64,000 nucleotides of DNA from positions 2,232,001-2,296,000 of the forward strand of contig NZ_CP089466.1 of the NCBI RefSeq assembly GCF_021233415.1. Reading direction: 5' to 3'. This DNA is from Halobacterium litoreum (GTDB lineage Archaea > Halobacteriota > Halobacteria > Halobacteriales > Halobacteriaceae). The position numbers and the translations under genes were made by a program. Shown here one piece after another: positions 60,356-64,000 of this stretch (the first letter of the stretch is position 1; every line of letters starts with the position of its first letter). The notes below the pieces were generated by a model. That model was given only the letters and a program-made list of their open reading frames with translations. It made no database searches and had not been told where the DNA came from.

Positions 60356-60400
60356 CAGTCGGCGGCCGGCCCCGTCAGTCAGTCGGCGGCCGGCCCCGTC
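60356..60400. repeat. Tandem 24-base duplication at the end of the DUF5781 gene
   Basis: CAGTCGGCGGCCGGCCCCGT plus one C occurs at 60356-60376 and again at 60380-60400 with a period of 24. The second copy codes for the last residues of the DUF5781 protein plus its stop; the first lies beyond its stop and just after the sugar dehydrogenase stop (60354). Both copies are identical, so the duplication is young or recently corrected. Confidence 0.85.
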
Positions 60401-61143
60401 GTGGTTTCCTGTGCGTCGACGTAGGTGCGGATGGCGTCGACGAGGCCGCGCCGGCAGTCGCTCTCGTCGGGGTCGCGGGCGAGCGCGCCGAATCGCTCGC
60501 GGAAGCCGTCCACGTCGATTTCGGGGGCGTCCTCGCCGGCGGCGTGCGCGAGGTCGTAGATGCGGTGGTCGCCGGGGACGGCGTCGTGGCGTTCGAGGAG
60601 CGCGAGCGCGAACGCCGCGTTCACCGCCGTCATCGACGGGTCGGCGCCCGCAGTGAGGCGCTGGCCGCTGGGCTGGCCCGGCGTCGGGCGGTCGGCGACG
60701 GCGGCCGCGAGTTCGGATTCGAGGAACGTCACGAGTTTGTCCGTCGGGCCGACCGAGAGCGTGATGTCGTCGGCGTAGATGTCCTTGACGTGGTTGGCAA
60801 TCTGATAGCAGTGCGCGAGCACGCGGCGCTCGACCTCGCGGCCGGTGAGCGCGAGGAAGAGGACTTCGTCCATCGAGAGGACGTGACTCGGGTGGGCGTC
60901 CTCGTGGCGACGCATGTGCGCGAACTCGTGGAGCGCGAGTTCGCGAGCCATCACGCTGGTGGCGGCCTGCCGGGAGATGTTGAGGACGTGGTGGTCGTCG
61001 TAGTGGCCGGCCCACGTGCGCTCGTCGGGGTTCTCTCGCACGCGGACGTGGACGGGGTGGTCGAGGTCGTGGGCCGTCTCGAACACGTCGCGGGCGCCGA
61101 GGAAGGGGGCCGAGGGACCGGGTCCGGTGACGCGCAACTCCAT
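60379..61143 (-). CDS. DUF5781-family protein with HExxH motif
   Basis: A 254-residue protein. Near the middle is LALHEFAHMRRHEDAHPSHV (about 69-88), a metalloprotease-type HEFAH with more His/Glu downstream that could complete a zinc site. An alpha-helical C-terminal half follows (NAAFALALLERHDAVPGDHR). Haloarchaeal family DUF5781 is what I recall; peptidase activity has not been shown to my knowledge. The minus-strand gene lies opposite the fusA gene, whose promoter it faces. ATG at 61143 gives MELRVTGPGPSAPFLGARDV; open frame upstream is not used. Confidence 0.82.
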   Translation of the reverse strand: MELRVTGPGPSAPFLGARDVFETAHDLDHPVHVRVRENPDERTWAGHYDDHHVLNISRQAATSVMARELALHEFAHMRRHEDAHPSHVLSMDEVLFLALTGREVERRVLAHCYQIANHVKDIYADDITLSVGPTDKLVTFLESELAAAVADRPTPGQPSGQRLTAGADPSMTAVNAAFALALLERHDAVPGDHRIYDLAHAAGEDAPEIDVDGFRERFGALARDPDESDCRRGLVDAIRTYVDAQETTTGPAAD

Positions 61144-61257
61144 GATACAATTTACCAAGGGAGTTCCGACAAAGACTCTTACGCCACCGGCAGCCCCCCG
61201 AACCGAACTCTGTAATCTGGGGCCGTACAGGCGTGTTCCGGCGTACCGTGGTCCACG

Positions 61258-61275
61258 CAAAACACTATCCTTTTG
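61258..61275 (+). promoter_or_regulatory. Probable fusA promoter
   Basis: AAAACACTATCCTTTTGA is the AT-rich element about 35 bases ahead of the fusA ATG at 61301 and the most likely TATA region. It makes EF-2 expression independent of the intervening genes. Confidence 0.4.
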
Positions 61276-61300
61276 AACCCGCTGGCAGTATGAATCCCCA

Positions 61301-63487
61301 ATGGGCCGACGAAAGAAGATTGTCGAACAGTGCGAACGGCTGATGGACGAACCGAAGCAAATTCGGAACATCGCCATCGCCGCGCACGTCGACCACGGGA
61401 AGACGACGCTCACTGACAACCTCCTCGCCGGCGCCGGCATGATTTCGCAGGACACCGCGGGCGAACAGCTCGCGATGGACACCGAGGAGGACGAGCAGGA
61501 GCGCGGTATCACCATCGACGCGGCGAACGTCTCGATGACCCACGAGTACGAGGACGAGGACCACCTCATCAACCTCATCGACACGCCGGGCCACGTCGAC
61601 TTCGGCGGCGACGTGACCCGCGCGATGCGCGCCGTCGACGGCGCGCTCGTCGTCGTGGACGCCGTCGAGGGCGCGATGCCCCAGACGGAGACGGTCGTGC
61701 GGCAGGCGCTCCGCGAGGGCGTCAAGCCCGCGCTGTTCATCAACAAGGTCGACCGCCTCATCTCCGAACTGCAGGAGGGTCCCGAGGAGATGCAAGAGCG
61801 CCTGCTCTCTGTCATCCACGAGGTCAACGAGCTCATCCGCGGCATGACCGAGGAGATGGACGACATCGAGGACTGGACGGTCTCCGTCGAGGACGGCACC
61901 GTCGGCTTCGGTTCCGCGCTCTACAAGTGGGGCGTCTCGATGCCGTCGATGCAGCGCACCGGCATGGACTTCGGCGACATCATGGACCTCGAGCGCAACG
62001 ACAAGCGCCAGGAACTCCACGAGCGCACGCCGCTCTCGGACGTCGTGCTCGACATGGTCTGTGAGCACTTCCCGGACCCCATCGACGCCCAGCCTCGCCG
62101 CATCCCGCGCATCTGGCGCGGCGACAACGAGAGCGAAATCGCGGAGGGCATGCAGCTCGTCGACGAGAACGGCGAAGTCGTCCTGATGGTCACCGACATC
62201 GGTATCGACCCGCACGCCGGCGAAATCGCCGCGGGTCGCGTCTTCTCCGGCACCATCGAGAAGGGCCAGGAACTGTACGTCTCCGGCACCGCGGGCAAGA
62301 ACCGCGTGCAGAGCGTCGGCATCTACATGGGCGGCGAGCGCGAGGAAGTCGAGCACGTCCCCGCCGGGAACATCGCGGCCGTCACCGGCCTCAAGGACGC
62401 CATCGCGGGCTCCACCGTCTCCAGCGTCGAGATGACGCCGTTCGAGTCCATCGAACACATCTCGGAGCCGGTCATCACGAAGTCCATCGAGGCACAGAAC
62501 ATGGACGACCTGCCGAAGCTCATCGAGACGCTTCGACAAGTCTCCAAGGAGGACCCGACCATCTCCATCGAGATCAACGAGGACACCGGCGAACACCTCA
62601 TCTCCGGGCAGGGCGAACTCCACCTGGAAGTCCAGACCCAGCGCATCGAGCGCAACCAGGGCATCCCGGTGAACACAGGCGAACCCATCGTCGTCTACCG
62701 CGAGACGCCCACCACGTCCTCCCAGGAGGTCGAGGGCGTCTCCCCGAACCGCCACAACAAGTTCTACATCACCGTCGACCCGCTCAGCGACGAGGTTCTC
62801 GACAAACTCCGCCTCGGCGACGTCTCCATGGACATGCCCGAGCAGGAACGCCGCGAAGTCCTGCAGGACGCCGGCATGGACAAGGAGACCTCCCAGAACG
62901 TCGAGAACATCATCGGGAAGAACATCTTCATCGACGACACGAAGGGTATCCAGCACCTGAACGAGACGATGGAACTCGTCGTGGACGGCCTCCAGGACTC
63001 CCTCGAAGACGGCCCGCTCGCCGCGGAACCCGTCGAGGGCGCCCTCATCCGTCTCCACGACGCGCGCCTCCACGAGGACGCCATCCACCGCGGTCCCGCA
63101 CAGGTCATCCCGGCGACGCGTGACGCCGTCCACCGCGCGCTCATCGACGCCGAGATTCGCCTCCTCGAACCGATTCAGGACGTCCGCATCGACGTGCCCT
63201 CGGAGCACATGGGCGCCGCGTCCGGCGAGATTCAGGGCCGCCGCGGCCGCGTCGACGACATGTACCAGGAGGGCGACCTCATGGTCGTCGAAGGCATCGC
63301 ACCGGTCGACGAGATGATCGGCTTCTCCAGTGACATCCGCTCCGCGACCGAGGGTCGCGCGTCGTGGAACACGGAGAACGCCGGCTTCCGCGTCATGGCC
63401 GACAACCTTCAGCCGGAGATTATCGACGAGATTCGCCAGCGCAAGGGCATGAAGACGGAACTGCCCGAGAGCATCAACTACTTCTAA
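61301..63487 (+). CDS. fusA: Translation elongation factor EF-2
   Basis: A 728-residue GTPase of normal archaeal length. G1 AHVDHGKTT (28-36), the switch I region QERGITID, G3 [12 protein letters not shown] and G4 NKVDRL are intact. Near residue 596 is the His of DAIHRGPAQ, the site changed to diphthamide in archaeal and eukaryotic EF-2. Domains II-V follow in order. It moves tRNA-mRNA through the ribosome. In the usual archaeal arrangement it follows rps7; here two other genes separate them. Confidence 0.97.
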   Translation: MGRRKKIVEQCERLMDEPKQIRNIAIAAHVDHGKTTLTDNLLAGAGMISQDTAGEQLAMDTEEDEQERGITIDAANVSMTHEYEDEDHLINLIDTPGHVDFGGDVTRAMRAVDGALVVVDAVEGAMPQTETVVRQALREGVKPALFINKVDRLISELQEGPEEMQERLLSVIHEVNELIRGMTEEMDDIEDWTVSVEDGTVGFGSALYKWGVSMPSMQRTGMDFGDIMDLERNDKRQELHERTPLSDVVLDMVCEHFPDPIDAQPRRIPRIWRGDNESEIAEGMQLVDENGEVVLMVTDIGIDPHAGEIAAGRVFSGTIEKGQELYVSGTAGKNRVQSVGIYMGGEREEVEHVPAGNIAAVTGLKDAIAGSTVSSVEMTPFESIEHISEPVITKSIEAQNMDDLPKLIETLRQVSKEDPTISIEINEDTGEHLISGQGELHLEVQTQRIERNQGIPVNTGEPIVVYRETPTTSSQEVEGVSPNRHNKFYITVDPLSDEVLDKLRLGDVSMDMPEQERREVLQDAGMDKETSQNVENIIGKNIFIDDTKGIQHLNETMELVVDGLQDSLEDGPLAAEPVEGALIRLHDARLHEDAIHRGPAQVIPATRDAVHRALIDAEIRLLEPIQDVRIDVPSEHMGAASGEIQGRRGRVDDMYQEGDLMVVEGIAPVDEMIGFSSDIRSATEGRASWNTENAGFRVMADNLQPEIIDEIRQRKGMKTELPESINYF

Positions 63488-63613
63488 ACGCTCGCTCGAC
63501 GCGGTTCTCTCCTCTCTGTCTCCACCCCTCGACGGGGTGTCTTCAGCGTTCGAACAGCGGTAGGATTTGACCGAGCCGAAGGCTTATACCGTGGACGCGC
63601 CCCATCTCGGGGC

Positions 63614-63721
63614 ATGCACGCACGGCGACGCACCACGCGTGGCATCGGCACGGAGCGACGGCAGTCTCGCTTCCGGCCGACAACAGTCGGTGCGTCGGCC
63701 GTGGAGGGCCGCGATGAGTGA
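63614..63721 (+). CDS. Possible leader peptide (35 residues) before the ACT-domain gene
   Basis: The TATA-like GGCTTATACC (63581-63590) predicts transcription from about 63611. The first ATG is then at 63614 and opens a 35-residue, Arg/Thr-rich frame (MHARRRTTRGIGTERRQSRF...) that ends at 63721, eight bases inside the ACT gene. Overlap of stop and start (ATGAGTGA) would allow termination-reinitiation. The peptide has no known homologue that I recognise. Alternatively the true transcription start is further downstream and this frame is not used. Confidence 0.35.
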   Translation: MHARRRTTRGIGTERRQSRFRPTTVGASAVEGRDE

Positions 63722-64000
63722 CACCGCGGACCGCGCGCACACCCTCCGGTTGGAACTCGTCGACGAGCCCGGGGAGTTGTTGCGCGCGCTCGCACCCATC
63801 GCGGAGAACGGCGGGAACCTCCTCTCTATCTTCCACGAGCGCGGGTCGCTGACGCCCCGCGGACACATCCCCGTGGAGGTGGACTTGGAGTGTGCGCCCG
63901 AGCGCTTCGACCAGATAATCGACGCGCTCCGGGACGCGGGCGTGACGGTCATCGCGGCGGACGCCGAGCGGTACGGCGAAGCAGTGACCGTCCTGCTCGT
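63714..64000 (+). CDS. ACT-domain amino-acid-binding protein, N-terminal part
   Basis: The frame is open to the window end and the gene continues beyond it. The first residues are a classical ACT fold: HTLRLELVDEPGELLRALAP, then IAENGGNLLSIFHERGSLTP and a third segment HIPVEVDLECAPERFDQIID. ACT domains bind amino acids and control enzymes; in haloarchaea a gene of this type often precedes homoserine dehydrogenase. The downstream gene is out of view, so the pathway is only a suggestion. The start at 63714 fits the fold; the leader frame overlaps its first codons. Confidence 0.8.
   Translation, partial: MSDTADRAHTLRLELVDEPGELLRALAPIAENGGNLLSIFHERGSLTPRGHIPVEVDLECAPERFDQIIDALRDAGVTVIAADAERYGEAVTVLL

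Noticed and set aside
61265-63208. Long open frame (about 650 codons) on the minus strand opposite fusA
   Set aside because: Shadow frame; sequence is repetitive in Val/Asp/Leu/His and shows no motif, whereas the plus strand is a clear EF-2.

Overview
The window is a piece of a haloarchaeal chromosome (class Halobacteria). Three things point there: high GC coding sequence with very acidic proteins, a split archaeal RNA polymerase (rpoB2/rpoB1 and rpoA1/rpoA2), and an S-layer glycoprotein ending in a PGF-CTERM signal next to its archaeosortase. Many genes have a TATA-like box about 28-35 bases before the start codon and no leader, which is usual for haloarchaea. Genus cannot be fixed from sequence alone; the S-layer signal peptide resembles that of Halobacterium.

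Layout. 1-5 kb: end of a short-chain dehydrogenase, an acyl-CoA ligase, an intron-containing elongator tRNA-Met, a receiver-PAS-LOV histidine kinase (a putative blue-light sensor) and an Lrp-type regulator. 5.2-7.2 kb: a tightly coupled TusA / sulfide:quinone-reductase-like / DUF1641 operon. 7.3-20.4 kb: informational and housekeeping genes, including tRNA-Asn, CCA-adding enzyme, a histone doublet translationally coupled to a histone-deacetylase-family gene, an RPA-type ssDNA-binding protein, tRNA-Arg, HtpX, an Azf-like glucose-6-phosphate dehydrogenase, MptD and a creatininase-family enzyme. 20.4-27.5 kb: an ABC exporter and a surface/accessory region. In that region tRNA-Val and tRNA-Phe, each followed by duplicated tRNA 3' ends and a shared repeat module, flank a four-gene coupled cassette: Tat lipoprotein, tail-fibre-like protein, SASA/GDSL esterase, and fibre-domain plus lectin-like protein. 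A CAP-domain lipoprotein follows. 27.7-37.5 kb: housekeeping genes (HAD, CspA, HerA-like ATPase, L10e, TauE/SafE, ATP-grasp, Hsp20, type II GAPDH, M29-like peptidase). 37.5-39.7 kb: an AT-rich island with a FilR1-type regulator, a Tat-exported protein of unknown function and a small membrane protein. 39.8-44.5 kb: zinc-finger protein, two Pcm-like methyltransferases around a third methyltransferase-like gene, and a HerA-like ATPase. 44.6-48.4 kb: S-layer glycoprotein and ArtA. 48.5-63.5 kb: tRNA-Asp and the RNA polymerase-NusA-S12-S7-EF-2 locus. This locus is interrupted by an MscS-like channel gene, by a sugar dehydrogenase behind two DtxR-type iron boxes, and by a DUF5781 metalloprotease-like gene. 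The window ends inside an ACT-domain gene.

How the parts relate. The 48.7-63.5 kb block is the core transcription-translation superoperon. The histone/HDAC/RPA/CCA block is DNA- and tRNA-maintenance machinery. The S-layer gene and ArtA form a substrate-enzyme pair. The most unusual material is at the tRNA-Val/tRNA-Phe region: repeated tRNA 3'-end modules and a virus-fibre-like surface cassette with no integrase, capsid gene or reverse transcriptase nearby. All assignments come from reading the sequence and from memory of protein families; no database search was run.
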